Positions 51,883-60,825 of a DNA stretch of 64,000 bases are shown here, in pieces (position 1 is the stretch's first letter; every line of letters begins with the position of its first letter). Under the pieces are notes generated by a model. That model did not search any database, was not told where the DNA came from, and saw only the letters and a list, made by a program, of their open reading frames with translations. Origin of the DNA: Lysinibacillus telephonicus (lineage in GTDB: Bacteria; Bacillota; Bacilli; Bacillales_A; Planococcaceae). A program made the position numbers and the translations under genes. The stretch spans positions 27,284-91,283 of the forward strand of contig NZ_RXNR01000011.1 in the NCBI RefSeq assembly GCF_003966145.1. Direction: 5' to 3'.

Positions 51883-51901
51883 TAGTTAGTATTCCTAACT
51901 A
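51883..51901. promoter_or_regulatory. MarR operator candidate TAGTTAG-N5-CTAACTA
   Basis: A perfect 7-bp inverted repeat upstream of the marR-type gene, overlapping the expected promoter. Confidence 0.6.
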
Positions 51902-51936
51902 ACTATATATTAAAGATTTTTACTTGTAAAGAATAA

Positions 51937-51966
51937 AAAGACTCCAACATAACGTTAGAGCCTTTT
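51937..51966 (-). terminator. Terminator of the intact germination operon
   Basis: On the minus strand GGCTCTAAC faces GTTGGAGTC with two G-T pairs, then TTTTT. Confidence 0.65.
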
Positions 51967-52019
51967 TACGTAAACGATTAAAGCTGAACAATACTCCTTT
52001 TAAATAAAACAAGATTTGA

Positions 52020-52226
52020 TTATATAAATAAATTAATGATAAAAGAAACAATTTGGTTTAAGCCTATAATCTTAATTCCAAGTATGTGCAATTGTGTTAT
52101 AACAAAAGCAAAAACTAAGATTGTTGTGTAGATGGCTAATGCTTTCTTATCTTTCGTCTTTACCATATGTCGATAATCAAAAAAGGAAATTGCAACAAAT
52201 AAGATAATTAATAAGAAAGTGTTCAT
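52020..52226 (-). CDS. Small two-TM germination operon protein
   Basis: A 68-residue protein with two hydrophobic segments (FLLIILFVAISFFDYR and AIYTTILVFAFVITQLHILG) joined by a charged loop VKTKDKKAL. It starts on the last base of the Ger(x)C stop codon, so it is translationally coupled. Its position and topology match the fourth-gene D proteins of ger operons that tune receptor activity. The equivalent in the broken ger locus is at 7184-7348, but similarity between the two is only in layout. Confidence 0.7.
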   Translation of the reverse strand: MNTFLLIILFVAISFFDYRHMVKTKDKKALAIYTTILVFAFVITQLHILGIKIIGLNQIVSFIINLFI

Positions 52227-53389
52227 TAATCATTCACTTCCTTACTTTTTTCTTGAGTTGTGTCAATAATTAATCCTGATCTTCTTACATTCGACTTCAC
52301 TTTAAAATCAAATTTAACTTGGTCTAAGTAGGCTGATGAATTACTTATTTTGTCCCAATGCTCAGGATAATATCTTCTGACTTCTCTACCTATTCCATAT
52401 ATATCTGAGTTCATTTCCTTCGCTATTTGAAACTCGTTTACAACATTCCTTTTTATAAACTCGCTAACTTCCTTTTCTACGGATTTTAAGTGTTTAGGCT
52501 CCAATAAATCCAATGCACAAGTCTGGTCAAGTAAATTTCCCTCTAATATGACATCTACTTTGACATTAATTGTTTCACCTACTAACTTAGGTTTCACAGT
52601 ACTTTGAAAACCGGTAATTTGAAAGGCGAAGAACTCGTCTGGATTTTCGGGACAGCTGCCTTCAATGATAGTATAGTTTAGTTTGTTGTCCATAATCTGG
52701 GTTCCTGTTGTTTCTGGTCCATAAATATAACCTTGTAATTTCCCTTTGCTGAATATAGCAACTCCATTTATTTCAAATGTTTCAACTTTTCCTCTAATTT
52801 CCTTTGGTCTAATGACATCGAGTGAAAGCTCTATTCCGGGAGTAGAAATTATGGTCATTAAATCTCTTAACTTCACTTTCCGTGCACTAATTTGTCTCAT
52901 TTCCCTACCTTCAATAAGATCCGCCATTGATTTAGCTGGAACATCCCCCAGCTCAATTTTACTGTTTAATAAATCTTCCGCAGTTCCAGGAGTAACGACA
53001 ATAAGTGCTCCAGCACGGCTATCTCTATCTCTTTCAAACCATGTAGTAGCCGGTGTTATTCCATCTCTTGCCAGTTCATCACCAAAAATAATAATTTGTA
53101 AATGCGCCCAATATAAACGACGTGGCGATAATTCATTTAGACTTCGAATTGCTCCTAATATAGTTTTTCCTGTAGCCGTCACACTCCAGGTTGGCAACTC
53201 AGAGCCTCCGCCGCCGCCATTTTCTTTTGTTGGGGGTTTAATCACTTGGGCTGTAATTTTATACCCTTCTTCCACTTTATCTATACCTACCCCCATTACT
53301 ACAGCAATTTCATTTAATTCCTTTTGATCCCAACATCCTCCTAAAAGAAGGGAAAGTACTATGATTAAACAGCATCGTTTTAATTTCAT
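52226..53389 (-). CDS. Ger(x)C-family spore germination lipoprotein
   Basis: A 387-residue lipoprotein subunit of a GerA-type germinant receptor. The lipobox LLLGGC is followed by WDQKELNEIAVVMGVGIDK, the classic GerAC start. The mature domain includes SPRRLYWAHLQIIIFGDELA and a C-terminal part with EFQIAKEMNSDIYGIG. It lies four bases after the gerA-type gene and shares the operon with B, A and D subunits. It would be made in the forespore and sit on the spore inner membrane. Confidence 0.92.
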   Translation of the reverse strand: MKLKRCCLIIVLSLLLGGCWDQKELNEIAVVMGVGIDKVEEGYKITAQVIKPPTKENGGGGGSELPTWSVTATGKTILGAIRSLNELSPRRLYWAHLQIIIFGDELARDGITPATTWFERDRDSRAGALIVVTPGTAEDLLNSKIELGDVPAKSMADLIEGREMRQISARKVKLRDLMTIISTPGIELSLDVIRPKEIRGKVETFEINGVAIFSKGKLQGYIYGPETTGTQIMDNKLNYTIIEGSCPENPDEFFAFQITGFQSTVKPKLVGETINVKVDVILEGNLLDQTCALDLLEPKHLKSVEKEVSEFIKRNVVNEFQIAKEMNSDIYGIGREVRRYYPEHWDKISNSSAYLDQVKFDFKVKSNVRRSGLIIDTTQEKSKEVND

Positions 53390-53393
53390 ATTA

Positions 53394-54929
53394 CTAATTT
53401 CTCCTATTAATAGGACGATTTTTTCTAGTCTTAAGCATCCTATTTTGGTTTTCGTTAGAAATTTCTTCAGGTCGTTGCTTCATATCCCGCCAAGACACTC
53501 GAATAAATAAATCTCTCCAATCATCTTTATGAAATGGCACTATAGGAGTTAAATAAGGAACACCAAATGAACGTATGGAATTTAAATGAACTAATATTAG
53601 AAGTAATCCAAAAATCAGACCAAATGCCCCTAAAAACGAAGATAGGAATAATAATACAAATCTTAAAAGTCTTGCAGTAATGGCAATATTGTAGGAAGGA
53701 GTGGTAAAAGAACTGATAGCTGTCAGCGCTACTACGATTACGGTTCCTTGTGCAACCAATCCTGCATCAACAGCTGCTTGTCCCAGTACTAAACCACCGA
53801 CAATGGAAATTGCGGCACCAATCGTTTTAGGCAATCTAATACCTGCTTCCCGCAAAATTTCAAAAGTAATTTCCATAAGTGCAACTTCAATTGCAGTACC
53901 AAAAGGAACTCCTTCCCGTTGTCCTGTAATCGCAATTATTAATGGAGTCGGTATCATTTCTTGATGATAGGTAAGTAAAGCTACATACAAACCTGGCAAT
54001 ATTATAGAAAGTACAAAAGTAAACCCTCTTAAAATTTTCATAAAGCTGGAAATATCGTATCGTTGATAATAATCTTCATTGGATGTTAAAAATAAACCGA
54101 TAGTTGCTGGCACCATAAGGGCAACTGGTGTACCGTCAACAACAATAGCTATTCTTCCTTCTAGTAAACCCGCTGCAATTCTATCTGGTCGTTCTGAGTT
54201 AAAAATCGTTGGAAAAGGAGAATATCTTTTAGGGTCTTCAATTATCTCCTCAATATAAAGGGAATCTAGGATACCATCGATATTAATCTTATCGATTCGA
54301 GAAATAACTTCTTTGACAACTTTCTCTTTAGCTATTCCATCTATAAACAGGACTGCTACTGAAGTCTTGCTCTCCTTCCCAATGGACTTTTTATAAACTT
54401 GTAATTTAGGTGTGTGGACTCTTCTCCGAATTAATCCAATGTTTGTCATTATGGATTCATTAAAGGCTTCACGAGGTCCGCGAACGACCGTTTCTACTGA
54501 CGATTCAGTAACCGGTCTTCTATCCCCACCAGAAGTTTCTGCAGCAAAAGCTGTTGTTTGCCCATCCATGAAAATGATTGAAAAACCTTGCAATAGGTGC
54601 TCTAATACTTCTTCATGTTTGGTAAGTTCCTTTATCTTATTGGTAGATAAGATAAATTTATCAAAATTAACTGTATTCTCTAATTGATTATTTAAAACGC
54701 GGATAACATGTTGGTCTAAAATTTCCTTTTCTACTAAGCTGTCTATAAATAAAATGCCCATTTTACAATGATCACTTTGCAAATATCTTACGGAAAGATC
54801 AGAGTCCTTGCCGAATATTTCTTCATATCTTTTAACATTCTCATCAAGTTCATTTAGTATTACTTGTTGATCCTCGCCATTTTTGCCTTCAGATGATGTT
54901 TGCTCTTTTTCTTTCTCTTCTTTAGACAT
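53394..54929 (-). CDS. GerA-family spore germination protein (A subunit)
   Basis: A 511-residue A subunit. The hydrophilic N-terminal domain (to about residue 285) carries VVRGPREAFNESIMTNIGLI and PTIFNSERPDRIAAGLLEGR; it is followed by membrane helices with LVAQGTVIVVALTAISSFTT and a short polar tail. ATG 54929 (MSKEEKEKEQ) is preferred because GGCGG precedes it by seven bases; an in-frame ATG nine codons upstream is also possible. It overlaps the B gene. This intact copy shows what the broken A gene at 4659 has lost. Confidence 0.92.
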   Translation of the reverse strand: MSKEEKEKEQTSSEGKNGEDQQVILNELDENVKRYEEIFGKDSDLSVRYLQSDHCKMGILFIDSLVEKEILDQHVIRVLNNQLENTVNFDKFILSTNKIKELTKHEEVLEHLLQGFSIIFMDGQTTAFAAETSGGDRRPVTESSVETVVRGPREAFNESIMTNIGLIRRRVHTPKLQVYKKSIGKESKTSVAVLFIDGIAKEKVVKEVISRIDKINIDGILDSLYIEEIIEDPKRYSPFPTIFNSERPDRIAAGLLEGRIAIVVDGTPVALMVPATIGLFLTSNEDYYQRYDISSFMKILRGFTFVLSIILPGLYVALLTYHQEMIPTPLIIAITGQREGVPFGTAIEVALMEITFEILREAGIRLPKTIGAAISIVGGLVLGQAAVDAGLVAQGTVIVVALTAISSFTTPSYNIAITARLLRFVLLFLSSFLGAFGLIFGLLLILVHLNSIRSFGVPYLTPIVPFHKDDWRDLFIRVSWRDMKQRPEEISNENQNRMLKTRKNRPINRRN

Positions 54930-56031
54930 CTTTTTTCCGCCCTTCTCTCTTTCCACCTGGTTTCCTAAATTGACTAATAATTAGCAAGACAAGAGGCAAA
55001 ATTAATCCGACAAATGTAGCATAATAAGGATAGTAATTATTTAAAAAGCGAGCAATTCCTATAAAATCCTCACTGTTTATGATGGAAATGATGGAAATTA
55101 ATGCTGCTATAGGTACTACCAAAACTTTGTAATCATCTAATTTAAATAACTGACCTGTTCCTAGAACAATGGCATAGAGAAATAAAGCAACTTTAGCGAA
55201 GGAGCCTAGTGACCAAAGCAAAATCCCTAAAATATCTAACCTTTGTAATGCACCTATTTGGATATCCCTTAAAGTCAAGAACGTAGGAAAGTAAAGGCCC
55301 GTTGCTCTCTCTTCTCCATAAATTGCAAGAACTCCAGTTACAGGACCAATAAACATAATAATCAGTATGATCATTGTTAGAATTGAATACCTTTTTAGTT
55401 GTTTCGTGCTATTAACAAATGGAAATATCATACTTAAAACAAATATAGAGCTGTATAGTGAAGTAATTGCCAAAGTTCCATCCAATACAGGTCCCATCGA
55501 GTTGTCTAATATTGGGAGAAAGTTGCGGTAATCCTTATCCTTATGTGTAAGAATTGATGCCAATATCCCTATTGGTATAAGCATTATTAGAATCGTTTGA
55601 TTCGTTCTGGCAATTACTTCAAGTCCACATCGTACCGCGTAACCTGCGAGTATAAGTATTGCTATTAAAAAGATCGAAATAGGCGTTCGAAGCGTAACAG
55701 CAGATGTATAAAACTCTCCAAACCCTCTAATAGATAGGCTTACTTCATGTAAGAAGTAAATTAAAAATAAAATCACAACGAATTTTCCAAGCGCTTTCCC
55801 AAGGATTAATTGACAATATTCAACCAACGAGTAGCCTTGGTATCGCTGTGATAGTAACGCAACTGTAAATCCTATGAGGATAGCTGGAAATATGGCTAAT
55901 AGCAGTGCAATCCAACTATCTCGTCCACTATGATTTATAATTACAGAGATATATAAAAGATGCCCTGTTACTGTAATACTGGTGATTCCTAGCATTAAGG
56001 CTTGTATCTTGGTAATATATATTTTTTCCAA
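54922..56031 (-). CDS. GerB-family spore germination permease (B subunit)
   Basis: A 369-residue integral membrane protein with about ten helices related to amino-acid/polyamine transporters: YITKIQALMLGITSITVTGH starts it, ending KPGGKREGRKKD. The helical region YSLVEYCQLILGKALGKFVV and EVIARTNQTILIMLIPIGIL are typical of GerAB/endospore permeases. It is the putative germinant-binding subunit. Here it is the first gene of the operon (order B-A-C-D), whereas the other locus has A-B-C-D. It overlaps the A gene. Confidence 0.9.
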   Translation of the reverse strand: MEKIYITKIQALMLGITSITVTGHLLYISVIINHSGRDSWIALLLAIFPAILIGFTVALLSQRYQGYSLVEYCQLILGKALGKFVVILFLIYFLHEVSLSIRGFGEFYTSAVTLRTPISIFLIAILILAGYAVRCGLEVIARTNQTILIMLIPIGILASILTHKDKDYRNFLPILDNSMGPVLDGTLAITSLYSSIFVLSMIFPFVNSTKQLKRYSILTMIILIIMFIGPVTGVLAIYGEERATGLYFPTFLTLRDIQIGALQRLDILGILLWSLGSFAKVALFLYAIVLGTGQLFKLDDYKVLVVPIAALISIISIINSEDFIGIARFLNNYYPYYATFVGLILPLVLLIISQFRKPGGKREGRKKDV

Positions 56032-56125
56032 TTAAAACACCTCAATACTTTCCGAAGATTAAAACTATATTAATTATTGACATTAAGGAACTGATTTAAT
56101 CATTCAGCTATTTGTCTAAACTCGT

Positions 56126-56162
56126 AAAAAAAAATGGGAAACCTCAATTTAGGTCTCCCATA
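56126..56162 (-). terminator. Terminator of the 56318 lipoprotein gene
   Basis: ATGGGAGACCT faces AGGTTTCCCAT on the minus strand, with a run of eight T after it. Confidence 0.85.
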
Positions 56163-56317
56163 CTTAATATGTTTTTAATGAATTTCAAGTTATAAAAGGT
56201 ATAATGATTAATTAGTGATTTTCTATAAATAGTTGGAAAAGAAGAAGGGAGTCTTCAAATAAGTTAGTATTAAAAGCGCAAATCCTCACTCTCTAGGGCA
56301 TTCTATTGATAAATATT

Positions 56318-56833
56318 TTATTCATACCAACCATTAGCTTCTGGAAGGTTTTTATATTCTTCTTTACTTTTAACTAGAGTAAATATATAATTTCGCAACT
56401 CAATTAATTGCTTTGCATCGTCAGTAGTATCACAGTATTGCTCAGAAACATAATGATTGATGCTTTCACCATTAATGGTAATCATCCATTCATCTTCACT
56501 AAACGGCTCTTGCATACAATCTGTTTTAGGAATTAAATCCTTTTTTTCTGTTATATTTACCTCTTTCATTTTCTCATAAATCTTTGTCATTTCTTCCGTT
56601 GTAAATGTTAGATTTACTTTAACAGTTCCATCCGCAATTAAATCCTTAGTTACTGTATTTTCAAAAGTATTAATTTCATTATTTTTCATAACCCCAAACT
56701 GAATTTTAAAGTCAAAGTCACTTGGCATTTTTGCGGGCATAACAACTTTACTAGATTCTTTTGATACTTCATTTGAGTCACAGCCTGTAATGAATAATGC
56801 AAATAATAATAATAAATAAGCTATCCTATTCAC
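56318..56833 (-). CDS. Hypothetical lipoprotein (171 residues)
   Basis: A short exported lipoprotein: signal IAYLLLLFALFITGCDSNE with lipobox ITGC. The mature protein is acidic and lysine-rich, with KMPSDFDFKIQFGVMKNNEINTFE in parts, LTFTTEEMTKIYEKMKEVNI and two cysteines (KTDCMQEPF; SEQYCDTT) that could form a disulfide. I do not recognise the family. It is a single gene with its own terminator. Confidence 0.75.
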   Translation of the reverse strand: MNRIAYLLLLFALFITGCDSNEVSKESSKVVMPAKMPSDFDFKIQFGVMKNNEINTFENTVTKDLIADGTVKVNLTFTTEEMTKIYEKMKEVNITEKKDLIPKTDCMQEPFSEDEWMITINGESINHYVSEQYCDTTDDAKQLIELRNYIFTLVKSKEEYKNLPEANGWYE

Positions 56834-57088
56834 ATAACCCCTCCACTCTAATTCTCTTGTATTAGTCGAATTTTATGGAAAAGTGTTACATTTCATGGCA
56901 TAAATTTTGGGCGAAAATATAAGCATGGAATAGTAGTTATTTTTAACTATAAAATTTTTGTTCAAACAATGCCTTTTTACTGTTTTTTTTTTACAGCTTT
57001 AGCAGTTAATATAAATTGGGAGAACTTTTTGTGGTGATGGATTTTACCTCTACAGAAATAAAAAGCAATTAGGAGGAACAGTTTTAAA

Positions 57089-57727
57089 ATGAAATATTTA
57101 TTATCAATTTTTTATGTATCTTTAGCGCTTCTCGTATTATCGGGATGTTCATCTAATGAAAAAGATGAACAAAGTGAAAACGTTGACCAAACCGATATTG
57201 AAACTGAAAAAGAAGAGAAAGAGACTGATATAAGTTCCGAAAAAAATCAAGAAGAGTCGAAAGATGAATCTTATGATGAATCTGAATTAATCGAAGCAGT
57301 TGAAACAGAACAAGTTTACCCAGAGATTCCCTTCCAAAATATTAACTGGTTCTTCGGCAGCCCTGACCGTCAGCCGAATGGAGGTATTTGGGTTTATACA
57401 TCTGAAACAATTCCATCTGGATACGAAGACACAATTGATTGGGAATTAAATGATTTATTGCTTGTTCAAGTAAATGATCCTAAGTATATTGATCATGAAT
57501 TAGAAATCAAGGCATTACAAATACTGGATGATAATGTTGTCAAAATTGTTGTAAGTACTGAACCAGATGAATATAGCACCGATAAAAAAGCGGCAAGAAG
57601 ATATGCATCTGTTGAAAAAGGACAGTTGCAAGGCAAAAAATTCCTTGTTGAAACTGTTGAAGGCGAAAAGGTTGATGTCGGTACTAATGTTAAAACGAGT
57701 GAAATTTCTGGTAGTGCAGAACAGTAA
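57089..57727 (+). CDS. Hypothetical lipoprotein (212 residues)
   Basis: Signal with lipobox LVLSGCSSNE, then a highly acidic linker of about fifty residues (DEQSENVDQTDIETEKEEKE and similar), then a folded domain starting INWFFGSPDRQPNGGIWVYT and ending with KGQLQGKKFLVETVEGEKVDVG, which has a beta-rich pattern. Family not recognised. ATG 57089 follows TAGGAGGA. Divergent to the lipoprotein at 56318; a shared origin was not evident. Confidence 0.75.
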   Translation: MKYLLSIFYVSLALLVLSGCSSNEKDEQSENVDQTDIETEKEEKETDISSEKNQEESKDESYDESELIEAVETEQVYPEIPFQNINWFFGSPDRQPNGGIWVYTSETIPSGYEDTIDWELNDLLLVQVNDPKYIDHELEIKALQILDDNVVKIVVSTEPDEYSTDKKAARRYASVEKGQLQGKKFLVETVEGEKVDVGTNVKTSEISGSAEQ

Positions 57728-57736
57728 ATAATGACG

Positions 57737-57779
57737 AAAAAAGTGGTCAAACCTAGTAACAGGATTGACCACTTTTTTG
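57737..57779. terminator. Bidirectional terminator
   Basis: AAAAAAGTGGTCAA faces TTGACCACTTTTTT. Confidence 0.9.
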
Positions 57780-57846
57780 TTTCGTTATAAAAACAAGTTA
57801 TATACGAGAAGACAACAATATTTAAGTTAAATCTTCAACAAGCTTT

Positions 57847-58284
57847 TTACATAAAGTCTATATCAATTTTCTTTTTATCGTTATTTGTTATTTTAGGCAT
57901 TCTAACTTCAAGTACGCCATTCTTATAAGCTGCCTTTACTCCCTCATTGAAAACAGCACTTGGTAATGAAATAGATCTATGGAAACTACCTGTATAGCGT
58001 TCCTGTCTAAACATATTCTCTCCCTTAACTTCACTTGTTTTATTTAAAGTGCCACTTATTGTTAACACATTGTTCTCAACATTAATATTTATGTCTTCCT
58101 TCTTTTCAATTCCTGGAATATCACAAGTGGCTACAACTTCATTTTCTGTTTCGTGAACATCAACCCTAATATGTCCGAAATGGTTATCATGATTAAAATC
58201 AAAAGGGAAATTAGAGAAAAAACGGTCCAAATCCTTTCTGACATTTGCTAACTGTCTAAATGGATCATAAGGTGTTAATGCCAT
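57847..58284 (-). CDS. Hsp20/alpha-crystallin family small heat-shock protein
   Basis: A 145-residue ATP-independent holdase. The N-terminal arm is MALTPYDPFRQLANVRKDL and the alpha-crystallin domain runs from IRVDVHETENEVVATCDIPG through INVENNVLTISGTL to the conserved end AAYKNGVLEVRMPK. The C-terminal I-x-I/V tail is short (KKIDIDFM). ATG 58284 follows TTAGGAGGC. Single gene; no HrcA or CtsR site was recognised upstream. Confidence 0.92.
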   Translation of the reverse strand: MALTPYDPFRQLANVRKDLDRFFSNFPFDFNHDNHFGHIRVDVHETENEVVATCDIPGIEKKEDININVENNVLTISGTLNKTSEVKGENMFRQERYTGSFHRSISLPSAVFNEGVKAAYKNGVLEVRMPKITNNDKKKIDIDFM

Positions 58285-58526
58285 GATGTACAGCCTCCTA
58301 AATATTTTTTACTTTTATATTATGCACTCCCCGATATAAGCTATCCGCATTAGCAACTTAATCCTTGTGAACTTGTTTATAGCAAGTTTGGCGTTTTTTC
58401 AAACTAACTTTCCTACTTTTTTACTTAGACATTTCAACCCTATAATAGTCCTATTAATGTTTGGCAGAATCATCAAAAATGATTCTGGATACAAAAAGCG
58501 CGATTATATACTTTTTTATAATTAGT

Positions 58527-60143
58527 TTATCCTTTTACTTCTTTCCATTCTTCTAAATAATCGTCTAATATACTTTTTAGTTCCTTGCCTATACGTGCGT
58601 AGGCTTCATCATTCAGATTAGCAAGGGATACGCGAATAGACCATTCTGGTGCTAAAAATCCTTCACCACCTAACAATACAATCGATGACTTCTCAGCAAG
58701 ACGGTATAAAATATCTATAGGTTTATAATTCTTTTTTAAGTAATCAGTGAATCCCTTTTCATAATGATGGTTACACCAAATTTCCAAGTCAATCTCTGTA
58801 TAATAGTCTGCGTCGTTTGGCAAATGTTTTTTTGGTAAGCCTAACCCTTCGTATAAAAGATTCATTCTTCGATGTAAAATTCCCATTGTTTTTCTCTTAT
58901 ACTCATTTTTATTATCGAGTAATGCAAAAATCGAAAATAACGCCATTTGTACTTGCTGCGGTGTGGATAATCCCGCTGTATGTCTCATTGCAACATCCCT
59001 ACTATCTGCAACAATTCGATCTATAAATTTAAGGTTTTCAGGATCCTGTGTAAGAGAAGCATACCTTCTATTTAGAATTTCTTTCTCGCTTTCTGGTAAC
59101 TTTTTAATCAATTTATCAAAGACATTAGTTTGGTTTATGGCAATTGTACCTAATCGCCAACCCGTCACACCAAAATATTTTGAAAATGAATACACTCCAA
59201 TTGTATTGAAAGGTAAATCCACCATAATAGAACGAAACCCTTCAACAAAAGTGCCATACACATCATCGGAAATAATCATAAGATCTGGATTATTTTGTTT
59301 TACAATTCGGATGATATATTCTATGGATTCTTTTTTTATTGCAACAGATGGAGGATTACTCGGATTAACTAAAAACAGTGCCTTGATATCCTTATCCCTT
59401 AACTTATCCAATTCCTCATCTGGGTATTGCCATGTATGGTTCCCTTCATCATCTAATTCAGTGGCATTAATTTTCACAATATCATAAGTAATGTTAGGAA
59501 GCTCTGGAATTTCTATGTACGGTGGAAAGATCGGCACCATCACCGCTATTTTAGAGCCTCTAGGAAGTAAATGGTTTTTATATAATGTTTCAAATATATA
59601 GCACATTGCTGCTGTTGCTCCTTCAACAGCAAATAAATCAAAAGTGCCAGATGATGTATCCTGACCACACAACTCTTTAGATAAAAAATCATGTACAACT
59701 TGTTCAATTTTAACAAGCATACGATCCGGATTAGGATAGTTATCCCCAATGATTCCATCTACTAATTCATAAACCCATTCGTCTGGTTCAAACTGTTTAA
59801 TTTTGATTCCATAATCAATAATTTCTTTCAATAATTGAATTCCTGGAACATGCTGGTTTTCCTTAACATACTTATTAAATCGCTCTGTAATTCCTATACG
59901 ACTTGGCATGCCAGCTAAATCGCCTTCATCCCATACGAGCCTGGATTCTGCAACAGCGAATTGCCCGAGTGCAAAAAACGCTTCTCGAGGTGATGCAGCA
60001 ATCCAATTTGGATTTCCACGCCCTGCATCCAGCATTGTTCTAGTAATTCTCATTTTCCCTTTTGCAAGATCGATGAGCTCATCTTTTATTTCAAATGGAC
60101 TTAATTTCTCTAACTGACGACTTTCCTTTTTTAGTTCATCCAT
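58527..60143 (-). CDS. Bifunctional aspartate transaminase/aspartate 4-decarboxylase
   Basis: A 538-residue pyridoxal-phosphate enzyme of the AspD group: it combines aspartate aminotransferase with beta-decarboxylation of aspartate to alanine. The PLP Lys lies in TIGVYSFSKYFGVTGWRLGT, with NPSNPPSVAIKKESIEYI and DDVYGTFVEGF as the cofactor contacts. The extended N-terminus (LDAGRGNPNWIA) and length above 500 separate it from ordinary aspartate transaminases. ATG 60143 is chosen for AGGAGG six bases upstream. Single gene. Confidence 0.9.
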   Translation of the reverse strand: MDELKKESRQLEKLSPFEIKDELIDLAKGKMRITRTMLDAGRGNPNWIAASPREAFFALGQFAVAESRLVWDEGDLAGMPSRIGITERFNKYVKENQHVPGIQLLKEIIDYGIKIKQFEPDEWVYELVDGIIGDNYPNPDRMLVKIEQVVHDFLSKELCGQDTSSGTFDLFAVEGATAAMCYIFETLYKNHLLPRGSKIAVMVPIFPPYIEIPELPNITYDIVKINATELDDEGNHTWQYPDEELDKLRDKDIKALFLVNPSNPPSVAIKKESIEYIIRIVKQNNPDLMIISDDVYGTFVEGFRSIMVDLPFNTIGVYSFSKYFGVTGWRLGTIAINQTNVFDKLIKKLPESEKEILNRRYASLTQDPENLKFIDRIVADSRDVAMRHTAGLSTPQQVQMALFSIFALLDNKNEYKRKTMGILHRRMNLLYEGLGLPKKHLPNDADYYTEIDLEIWCNHHYEKGFTDYLKKNYKPIDILYRLAEKSSIVLLGGEGFLAPEWSIRVSLANLNDEAYARIGKELKSILDDYLEEWKEVKG

Positions 60144-60594
60144 AAAGCTCCTCCTAAACAACTGCTATCTTAAGTATCAAGAGTATTCCACAATTAAATA
60201 TGGAATATAATTTAGGTTGTACATTTCCTTCGATAATAGTAATTAAAGAATGGAGCCTTATTGGATATCTTTTCCATTTTAGTTTCTAAAATGAAGGATT
60301 TGCTAATTGGTGGTGGTGAAGATTATTTTGTTCTTTTATTAACACTAATCACTTAAAGAACGTGGGACATCTTTTTTTGGCCTTAACTAAAGATCTCGAG
60401 TTTCTTATATTGGATAAAATGATTGAAGCAACTATGGAAATTTTCAATCACCAAAGGAGTATTAGCAACTGGTGTCGGGGCATAACTATTTAGGTCGGAT
60501 ATTAAATAACCAATTAAAGAAGAATTACAGAAGGAACAATAATATATTGAAAAGGTTTTAATACTACTGAAAAAGAGATGCCCTAAAATAAAAC
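60144..60594. other. Gap with possible gene relic
   Basis: No intact gene is seen. Short stop-broken stretches between about 60370 and 60590 read like the tail of a small helical protein (LILDKMIEATMEIFN; YIEKVLILLKK), which may be a decayed regulator, but this is speculative. Confidence 0.25.
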
Positions 60595-60623
60595 TTGCAG
60601 TGATTGATGTGATACGTTATAAT
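60595..60623 (+). promoter_or_regulatory. Promoter of the formate/nitrite transporter leader
   Basis: TTGCAG (60595-60600) and TATAAT (60618-60623) are separated by exactly 17 bases. Transcription would begin near 60630, giving a leader of about 195 bases. Confidence 0.75.
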
Positions 60624-60745
60624 ATAAAACATTGTGAAAACATAAAATGGTGATTAGGTAAGACCTGCTTATTTGCTTTTATATGCTTTCTATTTAGTAT
60701 AAAAATTATGATGGTTGATTTCTTTGTATCGAGTGCAAAGTTATT

Positions 60746-60803
60746 AGGTAGCATCTCAAAAACCTTTTGGTAAAAAGGGTTTTTAAGGTGCTACCTTTTT
60801 TTA
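60746..60803 (+). terminator. Leader terminator (attenuator candidate) before the FNT gene
   Basis: AGGTAGCA (60746-60753) pairs with TGCTACCT (60789-60796), with inner AAAAACC/GGGTTTTT pairing, then a run of seven T. It sits between a good promoter and the ribosome site of the transporter gene, so it may be a regulated attenuator. A small CTTTG/CAAAG hairpin precedes it. Confidence 0.75.
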
Positions 60804-60825
60804 ATGACAAATAGGAGGAATGGTT

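Noticed and set aside
60290..60600. A decayed regulator gene upstream of the transporter
   Set aside because: Short helical-looking stretches are interrupted by several stops; no motif allows a family call, so it is only mentioned as a possible relic.
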